64,000 bases of DNA from an uncultured Campylobacterales bacterium (GCA_903892995.1 CAITKP010000036.1:1-64000), one strand, 5' to 3'; shown: positions 11,190 to 22,121, counted from the stretch's first letter. Translations and numbers: made by a program. Notes: generated from the letters alone by a model not told the origin.

Positions 11190-13412
11190 CTAAAGATGCA
11201 CAAGTTTCGCTCCATATCCGCCCATTTGAATCGGAGCATCCTCAAATTTTTTCACTTTAGGATGGGCTTTTAGATAGTTTTTTACCGCATAAGAGAGTTT
11301 GCCTGTACCAATGCCGTGATAAACTAAAACCTCATCCCAACCTTGTATAAGCGCATCGGAGATAAACTTATCCAAGACCTCTTCGGCTTCCTCGGCACGA
11401 AGGCCGTGGAGATCGCACTTTAAGCCACTTTTTTTCTCTACATGTAAGGATAAATCGCTCTTTTGTTTTTTTACCGTTTCATTGCCTGAGGGTTTAAGAT
11501 CAAAGATTTTTACACGAAGACGCATCCCCTCCACTTCTATCATCGCCTCTTTCTCTTTGAGGGAAACGATATTTCCACGTTTTCCACGATACTTTATCAT
11601 ATCGCCTGCATGGAAGTTATACTCTTTTTTCTTTGGTGGCGCAATCGGCTCTTTTGGAAGTGCATTATTTGCTTTGTTCATCGCTCTATGAATCGCTGCT
11701 GTATCGTTTGCAGTGGCTGCTTTTTTGGCTTCATTGATCGCGATATCAAACTCTGTTTTTAACTTTTGTTTTTGCGTCTTTAACTCAGCATATAAAGACT
11801 CTTCAAGCTCTTTGACTCTTTGCTCTTTTTTTTGCAAATCTTCGAGCTTTTCATCGACAAGTTTATGTTTATGTTTGAGTTCTCTTTCCATTTGTGAACC
11901 GCGTTCTATCAGCTCATTGAGCTTTTCATGGTTGAGTCCATACACCTCTTTGGCGCGAGCCACAATGTGTGATGCTATGCCATATCTGCTTGCTGTCTCA
12001 AAAGCGTAACTTTTTCCGATAACTCCATGTAAAAAATCATACGTTGGAACTCTGCGTTCCTCATCATAAAGCGCAGCGACAAGCTCTACATCATCACGAT
12101 CCGCCATCAATGAAGCCAGACGTTTATGGTGCGTTGTTATAACAATCTTTTGATCTTTTTTTATCAACTCATCCAAGATGACATTAAAAAGAGCTGCTGC
12201 CTCGTCACTATCGGTTCCAAGTTCGATCTCATCGACTCCCACAAGTGTTGAGCGGTGTTCAAAAAGATGAGCGAACTCCTTCATCCGTCCTGCAAAAGTA
12301 GAGATATCGTTTTTGACGTTTTGCGGATCATCGATAATGGCATCTATATGTTTGAAAGTACCTATTGATGAGCGGTTTTCGTTGATATTCATCGGGATAA
12401 GATATTTCGCCATAAGTGCACTTGAGAGAATAGACTTAAGTAGCATCGTTTTTCCACCAGCATTGACACCTGTAATCATCAACACTTTTTTTGTGAAATC
12501 AACACTCACACTTTTTGCATGATCAAGGGCTGGATGCTTGAACTCATGCATAATGATATCTGCATTTTTTTGGGCGTGTAAAATCACTAAATCCTTGCTT
12601 TTTGCAAAGTGAATACGCGCTTGATAATGATCAAATCTATCAAACTCTTTATCAATAAAACTCAAAAATGGAGTCATTTCAGAGAGTTTTGCAGAGAACT
12701 GTTTTGCATACTCATAAAAGAGTGTTTCTCGCTCTTGGTCTATAAAACGGATCGATTGTTTCTCTTTGATGATGGCATCTGGCGAGACATAAAAATACCC
12801 ACCCGTAGAGCGTCCTACAACGCTTCCTTTGAGCACATGATTGAATCCACCACGGACAAGTAAACACTCTTCATCATTTAAGTAATGCACCTGTGTATCT
12901 ACAAGGTAAGCGCTGAGTTTTTGCCCATGAAGCAAGCGTTTGAGAATTGAACTTATCTCATTTTTATGTGTTTTAATTCTTTGTGAGAGTTTAGATAACT
13001 GCTCATCTAGATGTTCATTAAAGTTTCCGCTCTCATCAAAATAGCGTTCTATCTCGATCGAGCTATCTGGAATAATCACTTTATCGACCCACTCGCCAAA
13101 GATTCCGCGAATCTCTCTATTTTTAAAGTAACGAATATAGCGCACAAGTTTTACAATCTCAAAAATCTGATCAAAGTGTAAAACCCCATGTTTTTTGAGA
13201 TGCAGTATAAAACTGCCAAAAGGTGCAATACGCGGAGGCGCTTTAAATTCGACAGTTTCTAACTCTTTTATGAAGCGAAAGTGTCGCTCTTGGTCGCCTT
13301 CGATATATAAAGACTGCTCACGAGAAAAAAAGCTTAGTAAAACATGCAGATGGGCATCAAGATCAAGCTGAGAGATCAGCTTGTCAAAATGGGGATTTGT
13401 AGCTATTGACAT
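11190..13412 (-). CDS. mutS2: MutS2-family endonuclease/ATPase (alternative TTG start at 13430)
   Basis: ITGVNAGGKTMLLKS Walker A, Smr domain DLHGLRAEEAEEVLDKFI...VYHGIGTGKL. Confidence 0.93.
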   Translation of the reverse strand: MSIATNPHFDKLISQLDLDAHLHVLLSFFSREQSLYIEGDQERHFRFIKELETVEFKAPPRIAPFGSFILHLKKHGVLHFDQIFEIVKLVRYIRYFKNREIRGIFGEWVDKVIIPDSSIEIERYFDESGNFNEHLDEQLSKLSQRIKTHKNEISSILKRLLHGQKLSAYLVDTQVHYLNDEECLLVRGGFNHVLKGSVVGRSTGGYFYVSPDAIIKEKQSIRFIDQERETLFYEYAKQFSAKLSEMTPFLSFIDKEFDRFDHYQARIHFAKSKDLVILHAQKNADIIMHEFKHPALDHAKSVSVDFTKKVLMITGVNAGGKTMLLKSILSSALMAKYLIPMNINENRSSIGTFKHIDAIIDDPQNVKNDISTFAGRMKEFAHLFEHRSTLVGVDEIELGTDSDEAAALFNVILDELIKKDQKIVITTHHKRLASLMADRDDVELVAALYDEERRVPTYDFLHGVIGKSYAFETASRYGIASHIVARAKEVYGLNHEKLNELIERGSQMERELKHKHKLVDEKLEDLQKKEQRVKELEESLYAELKTQKQKLKTEFDIAINEAKKAATANDTAAIHRAMNKANNALPKEPIAPPKKKEYNFHAGDMIKYRGKRGNIVSLKEKEAMIEVEGMRLRVKIFDLKPSGNETVKKQKSDLSLHVEKKSGLKCDLHGLRAEEAEEVLDKFISDALIQGWDEVLVYHGIGTGKLSYAVKNYLKAHPKVKKFEDAPIQMGGYGAKLVHL

Positions 13413-13473
13413 AGAAAAAAGTTCCCACAAATAATCATTTTTACGCTGTTTTGTTTACATGTAAACAAACGCA

Positions 13474-14784
13474 CTAAACAAGACCTCGTAACTGATAGGT
13501 AATATCACCAGCTCCAAATCCGACGATGATCCCCTCGCGAAGCTCTTTAATTGTTTGGTTTGCTTTGATAAGATTGATTGAGCTGCCCTCTCTTTTGAGT
13601 GCATCTGCCATTATAAGATTGTATCTTGCAAACTCTTTTTCAAAATCAATAGCACGCATCTCCTCGCCAGCCGCCCAGACAGGAAGGATAACAAGCTCAT
13701 CGCACCCCTCAAAACAGCTCACAAAAGCTTCTAAATTATCGATGGTTCGAGAGTATTTATGTGGTTGCCAGATCGCGGTGATCTTGTTAAACCCTTTGAG
13801 GCGTGCATATTCAGTCACTGACTGCATTGTCGCTTTGACCTCAGTTGGATGGTGACCATAATCATCGATGATAACAGAATCATTTTCAATATTGATGATA
13901 TCAAAGCGTTTTTTGATCCCTTTGAAGTTTAAAAGGTTTTTGCGGATATCTTCAATATTCATCTCTTCCTTAGCTGCTAAAATCGCGAGTGCAGCGTCTA
14001 TTGCGATATGTTCACCAAATCCCCAAACACAAAACTCTCCAAACTCTTTTAACTCAAATTTCGTATGCGGTTCATCTTCAATAAGCACAAACTCGATATT
14101 TTTGATATCTTTGCTTGGATACAAACGTACAGCTTCTATATCTCCGAGTGTTGCTAAAAACTCATCTTCTGCATTGAGGATTCTGTGTTTTGCTGACTCT
14201 ATAAATTTTCGATAGGTATTAAAAAAAAGATCATAATCATACTTGTAATATTCCATATGTTCAGGCTCTGCATTGATCACGATCGCACAATATGGGTTTG
14301 AGTTTACAAAACTTCCATCACTTTCATCCGCTTCAAAGATAAGCACATCAGTTTCTTTTTCATAACGCACATTTGAGCCAAACTCTTTTGACTCAGCACC
14401 GATAATCGCACTGCCATGCATAATCGCTGATAAAATAGCCGTTGTTGTACTCTTTCCATGCGCTGCTGCGACTGCATACACTTTACTTTCATGGAGTATC
14501 TCTAAAAGTGCTTCACGGCGAGCAAGCACGCGGATACCCTTCTCTTTTGCTGCGATTACTTCAGGATTGTCTTCACGAATGATCGCTGAATGGATAACCA
14601 AATCTTGATCACTGATAACATCTTTTGAGTGAGGGATATTGATATCAATTCCCACTGAGCGAAGTTTTTGTGTAATAACTGTATCTTTTACATCCGAACC
14701 ACTAACTTGATGTCCTTGAAAGTGCATATATTGTGCAAGTCCTGAGATTCCGATGCCGCCAATTCCTATAAAATGTATTTTCAT
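13474..14784 (-). CDS. murC: UDP-N-acetylmuramate-L-alanine ligase
   Basis: MKIHFIGIGGIGISGLAQ, AAHGKSTTTA, IDDYGHHPTEV. Confidence 0.97.
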   Translation of the reverse strand: MKIHFIGIGGIGISGLAQYMHFQGHQVSGSDVKDTVITQKLRSVGIDINIPHSKDVISDQDLVIHSAIIREDNPEVIAAKEKGIRVLARREALLEILHESKVYAVAAAHGKSTTTAILSAIMHGSAIIGAESKEFGSNVRYEKETDVLIFEADESDGSFVNSNPYCAIVINAEPEHMEYYKYDYDLFFNTYRKFIESAKHRILNAEDEFLATLGDIEAVRLYPSKDIKNIEFVLIEDEPHTKFELKEFGEFCVWGFGEHIAIDAALAILAAKEEMNIEDIRKNLLNFKGIKKRFDIINIENDSVIIDDYGHHPTEVKATMQSVTEYARLKGFNKITAIWQPHKYSRTIDNLEAFVSCFEGCDELVILPVWAAGEEMRAIDFEKEFARYNLIMADALKREGSSINLIKANQTIKELREGIIVGFGAGDITYQLRGLV

Positions 14785-14797
14785 CTATTTTCCTAAA

Positions 14798-15274
14798 TTA
14801 AAGAGTGTTTGCTTTTGGTAAAAATGCACTTACATAAAAAGTGCCGTTGTTTTGAGTCTGCTCGATGTCTGCGATCTCATTGATAAAATCATCGATACTA
14901 ATCTTCGCATCTGCTGCTTTTTGGTGTATCTTCATAGAGAAGCCAAACTCTTTTGAGTTACTAAGCCCGCTAAGAATCTCAAAAAGTGCGGAAGCATCAT
15001 GCACACTTCCTGCACTGTAATGCTCAACTGCATACTCATACAAAGCGCGAAGTGTTGCAAAATCTTGTACATCAGCGACATCGAGTTGGATCGCTTGTTC
15101 GAGCACTTCTGTGAGTCTCTCTAGTGCTAATTCTAAAATATTTGAGTAGTAGCGCATCACTTCATCTTCGCTGAGTTCATCCTGTGCGCGTTGTTCAAGT
15201 GTATAGAGTTTTGCAATATCACCCTCTTCTTGAGCTTTATATACTTCTGCTTTTAAATCATTCACGACAAACAC
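14798..15274 (-). CDS. Hypothetical protein
   Basis: 158 aa ORF in operon-like spacing between murC and the aminotransferase gene. Confidence 0.6.
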   Translation of the reverse strand: MFVVNDLKAEVYKAQEEGDIAKLYTLEQRAQDELSEDEVMRYYSNILELALERLTEVLEQAIQLDVADVQDFATLRALYEYAVEHYSAGSVHDASALFEILSGLSNSKEFGFSMKIHQKAADAKISIDDFINEIADIEQTQNNGTFYVSAFLPKANTL

Positions 15275-16401
15275 TCCTTTATGCGTAGCAACGCCTCTTT
15301 TGTTTTCTCTTCATTTTCAACCAAAGCGATACGGATAAACCCAACTCCGGGATTGATACCATTTTCATCTTCACGAGCCAAGAACTCACCTGGTAAAACT
15401 TTGACGTTATACTCTTTGTAAAGCTTACATGTAAAGCTTTTTGCATCAGCAACTTTTAGCCAGATATAAAAAGTCGCATCACTTACTTCACAGCCAAGTA
15501 TCTCACGAGCGAGAGCAAAATTATTTTTATAAATATTTCGTGAAACTGCCACATGAGTCTCATCATTCCATGCCACTGCAGCTGCACTTTGAAGCGGAAG
15601 CGGAGATGCGCAGCCGACATAAGTTCTATAGTTTAAATACTCTTTTAAAATCTTTTCATCACCTGCGATAAAACCGCTTCGAAGCCCTGGTGCTGAAGAG
15701 CGTTTTGAAATAGAGTTAATAACGAGTACATTTTTAAAATCTTTATTGCTTACATGTAAGGATGCTTCAAGAAGAGATGGAACTGGTTTATCTGTGTAAA
15801 TCTCGCTATAACATTCATCATTCATCAAAACAAAATCATACTTTAATGCAAGTTTCACCCACTCTCCAAGTTCATCAAGTGTTAAAACTGAAGCGGTAGG
15901 ATTGTTTGGAAAGTTGATGATAACAAGATCACACTCTGCCAAACTTTTCTCATCAATAAGAGGTTTAAAACCATTTTTTTCTTCTAGATTGATATGAATC
16001 ACTTTAGCACCAGAAGCGATGGCTGCACCCTCATAAATCTGATAAAAAGGGTTTGTATAAGCCATAACAGGCTCTTTTTTATCATAAAGTAAGAACTGAG
16101 GAAAGTTAAACAAAACCTCACGCGTTCCAAAAGTTGGGATGATTTGGGCATCACTAAGAGTTACTTGAAATCTTTTTTGTACAAAGTTTTTCATACTCTG
16201 CACAAGTGAGCTCTCCCCACCTGTTTTTGGATAGCGTCTGAGTTGTGATGCTTCTTTGCAAAGTTCCTCTTGAATAAAAGCGGGAGTCTCAAATTGCGGT
16301 TCACCGATAGTTAAAATAATAGGTTCGTAAGAGGTGCTTGGAACAACATCTTTTAGGAGTGTATTTAGTTTTTCAAATGGATAGGGTTCAAAATGTATCA
16401 A
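15262..16401 (-). CDS. PLP-dependent class I/II aminotransferase (possibly succinyldiaminopimelate transaminase)
   Basis: IINFPNNPTASVLTLDEL, NDECYSEIYTD, SISKRSSAPGLRSGF motifs. Confidence 0.88.
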   Translation of the reverse strand: MIHFEPYPFEKLNTLLKDVVPSTSYEPIILTIGEPQFETPAFIQEELCKEASQLRRYPKTGGESSLVQSMKNFVQKRFQVTLSDAQIIPTFGTREVLFNFPQFLLYDKKEPVMAYTNPFYQIYEGAAIASGAKVIHINLEEKNGFKPLIDEKSLAECDLVIINFPNNPTASVLTLDELGEWVKLALKYDFVLMNDECYSEIYTDKPVPSLLEASLHVSNKDFKNVLVINSISKRSSAPGLRSGFIAGDEKILKEYLNYRTYVGCASPLPLQSAAAVAWNDETHVAVSRNIYKNNFALAREILGCEVSDATFYIWLKVADAKSFTCKLYKEYNVKVLPGEFLAREDENGINPGVGFIRIALVENEEKTKEALLRIKECLS

Positions 16402-16550
16402 TAGATTTTACCTTCGAAATAGATGCGCAATTTTAACATAATAATAGATAGTTTTTTATGGCAGTTCTTGAACTTCTAAGCTGCAATTTATTCAAATAAA
16501 ATAAAGTGTGGTATACTTATTTTCACAAAATAAAATGAAAGAACATTAAA

Positions 16551-16958
16551 ATGTTAAACTCAAATAAAAATGGTTTAAAAAAAAGTGTAAATTCCCACTC
16601 ACCTATGAATGATTCGCAGCAATATCTTGAGCGTATGCGAGAGGTACGATATCGCCAGCAAGAGAACTTTGGTTCACAAAACATTAACATAAATGATTAT
16701 ATTCTCTCTCCAGAGGGTTGGGAATCTGTTATGTTTTTTCTCTATTTTCTTGCCATCCCCTACATTATGGGTTTACTTTTTTTATTTCTTTTTATTGCAC
16801 ATGCAAGTGTTACAAACTTTTTCGTTCTTGATCTTACTACTTTTTTTATTGTTTGGGCGATTGGGTATGAAACGATTGCTGCACTTATTTTGATCTCTAT
16901 TTTCATCTCATATCTAAACTATTTACAAAGATCAGCAAACAAGCATAATAGTAGATAA
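16551..16958 (+). CDS. Hypothetical membrane protein
   Basis: 135 aa, two TM segments. Confidence 0.5.
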   Translation: MLNSNKNGLKKSVNSHSPMNDSQQYLERMREVRYRQQENFGSQNININDYILSPEGWESVMFFLYFLAIPYIMGLLFLFLFIAHASVTNFFVLDLTTFFIVWAIGYETIAALILISIFISYLNYLQRSANKHNSR

Positions 16959-17015
16959 TGTTTGTAATCTTTTGTAATTTTTCTCTACTATAATTTCTAA
17001 AAAAGAGGTAAAAAA

Positions 17016-17414
17016 ATGGCTTATTTTGATAAGGTTCAAATCGGAGATAAACTTTATGGTTTAGTTTTTGGTAAAGGAAAAGTGATAGAAGTTTTTGAAA
17101 ATAGTCATTATAAAATGATGGTTTTTTTTAAAAATGGATATGAAGTTCCATATACTGAAGATGGTATTCCAGGTTGGGGAAACTTTAAAAAACAAACAAT
17201 TTTTTACAAAGAAGATATCGATCTCACTGATGTCGATTTTACTCCTGTAAAAAAGATTCTTTCTCCTAAAAAGATTATAAAGCTCAGAGAGAAAAAGAAA
17301 CTTCAAGTAAGACTTCCATCGGGAATCTGGACAGATTGTACTAAATGTGTTAAAAACTATGTTGAAGAGATGCTTGAAAAAGAGAAATTTCATCTTTTTA
17401 GAAAACAAAAATAG
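17016..17414 (+). CDS. Hypothetical protein
   Basis: 132 aa ORF with AAAAGAGG upstream of ATG; no family recognised. Confidence 0.6.
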   Translation: MAYFDKVQIGDKLYGLVFGKGKVIEVFENSHYKMMVFFKNGYEVPYTEDGIPGWGNFKKQTIFYKEDIDLTDVDFTPVKKILSPKKIIKLREKKKLQVRLPSGIWTDCTKCVKNYVEEMLEKEKFHLFRKQK

Positions 17415-17561
17415 AGTTTATAAAGCTTACATGTAAACTGAAACTATTCTGCGCCAAAAAGAGTAAAATCGTTGATAATCCTCTTTTAACACTATTGTAC
17501 ATATAATTCTAAAATTAATTTAAACTCTCTAACTCTGAGACTTTTAAAGGAAAACTAGATT

Positions 17562-17954
17562 ATGAAATATGTACTTCCACTTTTCTTGTCACTTTTATTT
17601 ACCGCTTGTAATGATTCAAACGAAAATACAAAAGTAACAACACAAGAGAATAACACCCAAGTTATTGCACAAACAAATACGACAGTCGCTAGTGTCAATG
17701 CGGCTCCAAGTGAGATCAGTGGTGAAGCAATTTTCAATAAATGTAAAAGTTGTCATGGAAACAGTGCAGAGAAAAAAGCGCTTGATTCATCTGCGATCAT
17801 AAAAGGTTGGGAAGTTTCAAAGATAGAAGAAGCGCTCAAAGGGTATCAAAATGGCACTTATGGTGCAAGTATGAAACATCTTATGGCTGCTCAAGCCAAA
17901 GGTCTCTCGGAAGAAGAGATCAAAAAAGTAGCACTTTATATCCACTCACTTTAA
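17562..17954 (+). CDS. Monoheme c-type cytochrome, lipoprotein-like
   Basis: Signal sequence LFTAC and single heme motif CKSCHG, C-terminal GLSEEEIKKVALYIHSL. Confidence 0.88.
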   Translation: MKYVLPLFLSLLFTACNDSNENTKVTTQENNTQVIAQTNTTVASVNAAPSEISGEAIFNKCKSCHGNSAEKKALDSSAIIKGWEVSKIEEALKGYQNGTYGASMKHLMAAQAKGLSEEEIKKVALYIHSL

Positions 17955-17956
17955 AT

Positions 17957-17980
17957 ATCAAAGGGCACAAACCCTTTGAT
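17957..17980. terminator. Convergent bidirectional hairpin
   Basis: ATCAAAGGG-CACAAA-CCCTTTGAT, 9-bp perfect stem between convergent genes. Confidence 0.6.
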
Positions 17981-18651
17981 CATCCCTTTGGAAGAGCGAA
18001 CTTTTGCGTGATTAACTCACCCTCTTGATTAAAAAACAGATAATATAAAAAATCTTTCTTAACACTCAATCCTGCTAAATAGCGCAAAGCCAAATTCGCC
18101 TGCAATGAAGCGATATGCATCACAATAGGTGCTGCAATGCCTGCTGGTGTTTTTTGCGTAATCTTAAAAACATCATTAAAAGAGGCTTCTTCAAAAAAAC
18201 AAATCTGCCCATTAAAAGCTTCTACACTTCCATAAATCCAAGGAGTCTGCACGCTTTTTGCGTAAGTGTTTATCTCACCGCGTGTTGGAAGATTATCTGT
18301 TGCATCGATGATGAGATCAACTTTTATATTTTTCTCTTTAAAGCCGTTAAAATCGCTTTCATGCTCTACTACTTTTACATAAGGGCATCTTTGTCTCATA
18401 ATCTGTGCATTGATGAAAGCTTTATTTTTACCCTCATCACCCATCTTAAAAGCGATTTGTCGATGGATATTATGCACACTTACCTCATCAAAATCGACCA
18501 AATGAATCTCGCCGATTCCACTCGCACCCAAAGCAAATGCTAAAGAGGAACCAAGTCCACCACAACCGATGATAACAATCTTTTTTTCTTGCAAAGAGCG
18601 CTGTGTCTCTTGCCCCCAAAGTTGGACTTGACGGTGAAAATATTGCATCAT
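17980..18651 (-). CDS. ThiF/MoeB/HesA-family adenylyltransferase
   Basis: IIGCGGLGSSLAFALGASGIGEIHLVDFDEVSVHNIHRQ; DATDNLPTRGEIN. Confidence 0.88.
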   Translation of the reverse strand: MMQYFHRQVQLWGQETQRSLQEKKIVIIGCGGLGSSLAFALGASGIGEIHLVDFDEVSVHNIHRQIAFKMGDEGKNKAFINAQIMRQRCPYVKVVEHESDFNGFKEKNIKVDLIIDATDNLPTRGEINTYAKSVQTPWIYGSVEAFNGQICFFEEASFNDVFKITQKTPAGIAAPIVMHIASLQANLALRYLAGLSVKKDFLYYLFFNQEGELITQKFALPKG

Positions 18652-18672
18652 TTGTAATCCCTTACATGTAGA

Positions 18673-19461
18673 CTAAAATTTTGTATTGAGCTCTCGAAAG
18701 CCCCAATTTTTTCGTGCTAGTGTAACCTCTGAATGTTGCATCTCTACTATCATCAACTCCTCTTTATTTCCAAGATCATTGATGAGTTCACCATTTGGAT
18801 CTATTAAAAATGAGTCCCCATAAAACTGCCAGCTATAGTCATTCTCTTTATATTCACCTATTCTGTTTGCTCGCAGTACATAACAGTTGTGTGTAAATGC
18901 ACGCATTTGCGCAAGGTTTTTCCATCTTGAAGCCGATTCAAAAGTCGAAACACTTGTGACTATCACCGCATCCACATTTTTTTGTGATGCCATCATCCAA
19001 AGCTTATCAACATGCATCTCAAATCCACTCATAAGGGCAAATTTAAAACCATCCACACTAAAAGTCATCGGTGCTTTTAAGATCGTCGTATCATTTGCAA
19101 AAAACTTTGCTTCATTCCAATGCGGATAGTTTATAAGCACTTGCTGAAAATAGTAAGCAGTAGAAGAGGGAGAAAATTTTACAACTGTTTTATAGAGCTG
19201 TTTTTTCTTTACGATAATAAGTGGAGCGATTATTGTCATCGCATAATTCAAAGAAAGCTCTTTTAGTATCTTTATCTGATGCTCAGACTGCTCTTTTATC
19301 ATAGCGACCGACATCCCCTCTAGCTCTTTAAAAAAAGAGTTTAAAAGATATTCGCCCAACACCAAGACTTTCACATTTTTTTTCTGTGCGATACGGACAT
19401 AATGGTAAAGCTTTGTAGAACTCATTCCAATGGATGGAAGCTGTAAAACTGCGGCTATCAT
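18673..19461 (-). CDS. Carbon-nitrogen hydrolase (nitrilase superfamily)
   Basis: Nitrilase-like fold pattern, SFLIDPNGELINDLGNKEEL C-terminal motif. Confidence 0.72.
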   Translation of the reverse strand: MIAAVLQLPSIGMSSTKLYHYVRIAQKKNVKVLVLGEYLLNSFFKELEGMSVAMIKEQSEHQIKILKELSLNYAMTIIAPLIIVKKKQLYKTVVKFSPSSTAYYFQQVLINYPHWNEAKFFANDTTILKAPMTFSVDGFKFALMSGFEMHVDKLWMMASQKNVDAVIVTSVSTFESASRWKNLAQMRAFTHNCYVLRANRIGEYKENDYSWQFYGDSFLIDPNGELINDLGNKEELMIVEMQHSEVTLARKNWGFRELNTKF

Positions 19462-19646
19462 AGAGATACTTTTATCTCTTGGATTTTTATCTGCGCATCT
19501 TCGAGCATTTTTTGAGCCTCAGTGAGTTCTCTCATCCCACTCTCATACGCCTTAACGCTGGCTTCAAGTGTAATCTCTGGGTTCATTAAAGTTTCTAAAA
19601 TCTTTTTAGAGTTTTCTAGTTTTGTTTCAAAATCATTTTTTGCCAT
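19458..19646 (-). CDS. xseB: Exodeoxyribonuclease VII small subunit
   Basis: 62 aa, FETKLENSKKILETLMNPEITLEASVKAYESGMRELTEAQKMLEDAQIKI. Confidence 0.88.
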   Translation of the reverse strand: MAKNDFETKLENSKKILETLMNPEITLEASVKAYESGMRELTEAQKMLEDAQIKIQEIKVSL

Positions 19647-20745
19647 CGAGCACCTCTTTTACATAAGTATCAAATTTATCGAGTTCGACTAGAAAAGCAT
19701 CATGCCCATAATCACTATTTACTTCAAAATAGTTATGCTCAGTGTTTCCTATTTTTTTAAGTGTATCGCCGATAACTTGCATCTCTTGGCTTAAAAAAAG
19801 CATATCACTTTTAAAGCCAATGAGATGAAGCTGTGTTGTCACATTTTTAAGAGCCTCTTCGAGTGAATCAAACCCACGGGAAAGATCAAAAATATTGATC
19901 GCTTTTGTGATGTATAGATAAGAAAGTGGATCAAACCATTTTGTGAAATTTTGACCGTTATATTCTAAATATGATTCTACTTGGAACTTTCCAAAAAGCT
20001 CAAAAAGTCCATCATTTCTTTTATATTCACGTCCAAATTTTTCAGCCATTGAGTGATGCGACAAAAAGCTAATATGCCCTGCCATACGCCCTATCGCCAT
20101 TCCACTGAGACCGTTTTCTTTGATATCTTTTGGATTATAGTTGCCATCTTTGAAATCTGGATCACGCAGTATCGCTTCACTTGCGACTTTGTTAAAAGCA
20201 ATCGCCCATGCTTGGGTTGCATAAGTTGTAGCCATGGAGATGATTTTTTTTGCAAAATTTGGATAGTTGATAGCAAATTGCAAAGCCTGCATCCCGCCCA
20301 TAGAACCACCAATAATCGCTTCCACTTCATGAATCCCAAGTCTATCAAACAAAATTCGCTGCGCTTTTACCATATCTTTGATAGAAACAACAGGAAATTT
20401 GTAACGGTAGGGTTCGTGATGTGGATACATTGGAGACATTGGACCAGTTGAGCCAAAACAGCTTCCAATGACGTTGGTACAGATTACGAAGTATTTATTG
20501 GTATCAACAGCTTTGTTTGGACCTATAAAACCATCCCACCAGCCAGCTTTACTTTCGTTCTCATAAACTCCAGCTGCGTGATGTGAACCTGTGAGTGCAT
20601 GGCAGATGACAATAACATTACTTTTATCTTCATTTAGAGTGCCGTATGTTTCATAAGTGATATCATAAGGCTCTAAAATACGTCCACTTTCTAGATAAAG
20701 CGGATTCGTAAAATGCTCAGTGTATGTTTGCAGATTTAAAGACAA
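19633..20745 (-). CDS. metX: Homoserine O-acetyltransferase
   Basis: CHALTGSHHAAG, GGSMGGMQALQFA, GHDAFLVE. Confidence 0.95.
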   Translation of the reverse strand: MSLNLQTYTEHFTNPLYLESGRILEPYDITYETYGTLNEDKSNVIVICHALTGSHHAAGVYENESKAGWWDGFIGPNKAVDTNKYFVICTNVIGSCFGSTGPMSPMYPHHEPYRYKFPVVSIKDMVKAQRILFDRLGIHEVEAIIGGSMGGMQALQFAINYPNFAKKIISMATTYATQAWAIAFNKVASEAILRDPDFKDGNYNPKDIKENGLSGMAIGRMAGHISFLSHHSMAEKFGREYKRNDGLFELFGKFQVESYLEYNGQNFTKWFDPLSYLYITKAINIFDLSRGFDSLEEALKNVTTQLHLIGFKSDMLFLSQEMQVIGDTLKKIGNTEHNYFEVNSDYGHDAFLVELDKFDTYVKEVLDGKK

Positions 20746-20798
20746 CGTTAGGGCTCTCCCATGAAAATAGTTGCGTTATTTTATCAAAACTCTCTTAA

Positions 20799-22064
20799 TC
20801 AAGCGTCAAGCGCTTGCTTGATATCTGCAATCAAATCACTTACATCTTCAAGTCCACAGCTAATGCGTATAAGTCCAGCAGGAACACCACAGGCTTGAAG
20901 TTCTTCGTTATTTAGTTGTTGGTGAGTTGTCGAAGCGGGATGAGTGATAATCGATTTTGAATCTCCGATATTAACCACAAGTGAATAGAGTTTTGTTGCA
21001 TCAACTACTTTAAGAGCTTCTTCATAACTCTCTAACTCAAAACTAAGAAGTCCACTACAAGCGCCATTTTCAAAATATTTCATCGCATTTTCATAATTTG
21101 AATTACTTTGAAGCCCTGGATAGTTTACTTTTTTCACTTTTGGATGTGACTCTAAAAACTCAGCTAACGCTAAAGCATTTTTAGAGTGTTCTCTCATGCG
21201 AAGAGAAAGATGCTCGATTCCCTGAATAAATAGCCATGAATTAAATGGAGAAACAACCGCACCTAAATCACGAAGCAGACTCAGTCTTGCACGAAGTGTG
21301 AAAATAGGAAGTGGAACATCTACATAGACAAGACCATGATAAGAGTGATCTGGTTCATTAAAATGTGCATAGCGAGGATTTGCTTTTATCTTCTCTAAAA
21401 GACCTTTTCTCTCCACTAAAATTCCACCGATCGCCAAACCTTGCCCTGTTGTGTATTTACTCGCACTGTGAACTACGACATCAACGCCATACTCAAAAGG
21501 ACGGCAAAGTATCGGCGTAGCAACTGTGTTATCAACAACTGTGATGATGTTATAAGCATTTGCAATTGTCGCAATAGCTGCAATATCTGCAACATCAATA
21601 CTTGGATTTGTCAATGTTTCAAAAAAGATCACTTTTGTTTTTTCATCGACGAGTTTATGTATCTCATCTGGATTGTGTACATTAAAAAATCTCGCTTCGA
21701 TGCCAAAACGCTTCAAAGTATGTGCAGTCTGCGTAAGTGTCCCACCATAAAGCTGAGAAGCACACACAATATTGTCCCCAGCCTCTGCACAGTTTGCAAT
21801 CGCATAAAAAATAGCACTCATCCCACTTGAAGTCGCAAGAGCTGCTTCTCCACCCTCTAATGCTGCAAAACGTTTTTCAAAAACATCAGTTGTAGGATTG
21901 TTTAAACGAGTGTAAATATTGCCTAACTCTTTAAGAGAGAAAAGATTTGCTGCATGTTCTGAATCGCGAAATTCATAAGCAGTTGTCTGGTAAATTGGCA
22001 CAGCCATCGTGCTTTGAGAGTCTTTGTCATACCCTACATGTAAGGCTTGTGTTTGTTGTTTCAT
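20799..22064 (-). CDS. metY: O-acetylhomoserine aminocarboxypropyltransferase
   Basis: Cys/Met PLP enzyme: VVVHSASKYTTGQG, NIGDSKSIITHPASTTHQQL. Confidence 0.93.
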   Translation of the reverse strand: MKQQTQALHVGYDKDSQSTMAVPIYQTTAYEFRDSEHAANLFSLKELGNIYTRLNNPTTDVFEKRFAALEGGEAALATSSGMSAIFYAIANCAEAGDNIVCASQLYGGTLTQTAHTLKRFGIEARFFNVHNPDEIHKLVDEKTKVIFFETLTNPSIDVADIAAIATIANAYNIITVVDNTVATPILCRPFEYGVDVVVHSASKYTTGQGLAIGGILVERKGLLEKIKANPRYAHFNEPDHSYHGLVYVDVPLPIFTLRARLSLLRDLGAVVSPFNSWLFIQGIEHLSLRMREHSKNALALAEFLESHPKVKKVNYPGLQSNSNYENAMKYFENGACSGLLSFELESYEEALKVVDATKLYSLVVNIGDSKSIITHPASTTHQQLNNEELQACGVPAGLIRISCGLEDVSDLIADIKQALDA

Positions 22065-22121
22065 TCTTTTAAATTCCTTATTTTTATTACTTTTCTTTCA
22101 TAACTCAAAACGAAATCATAA

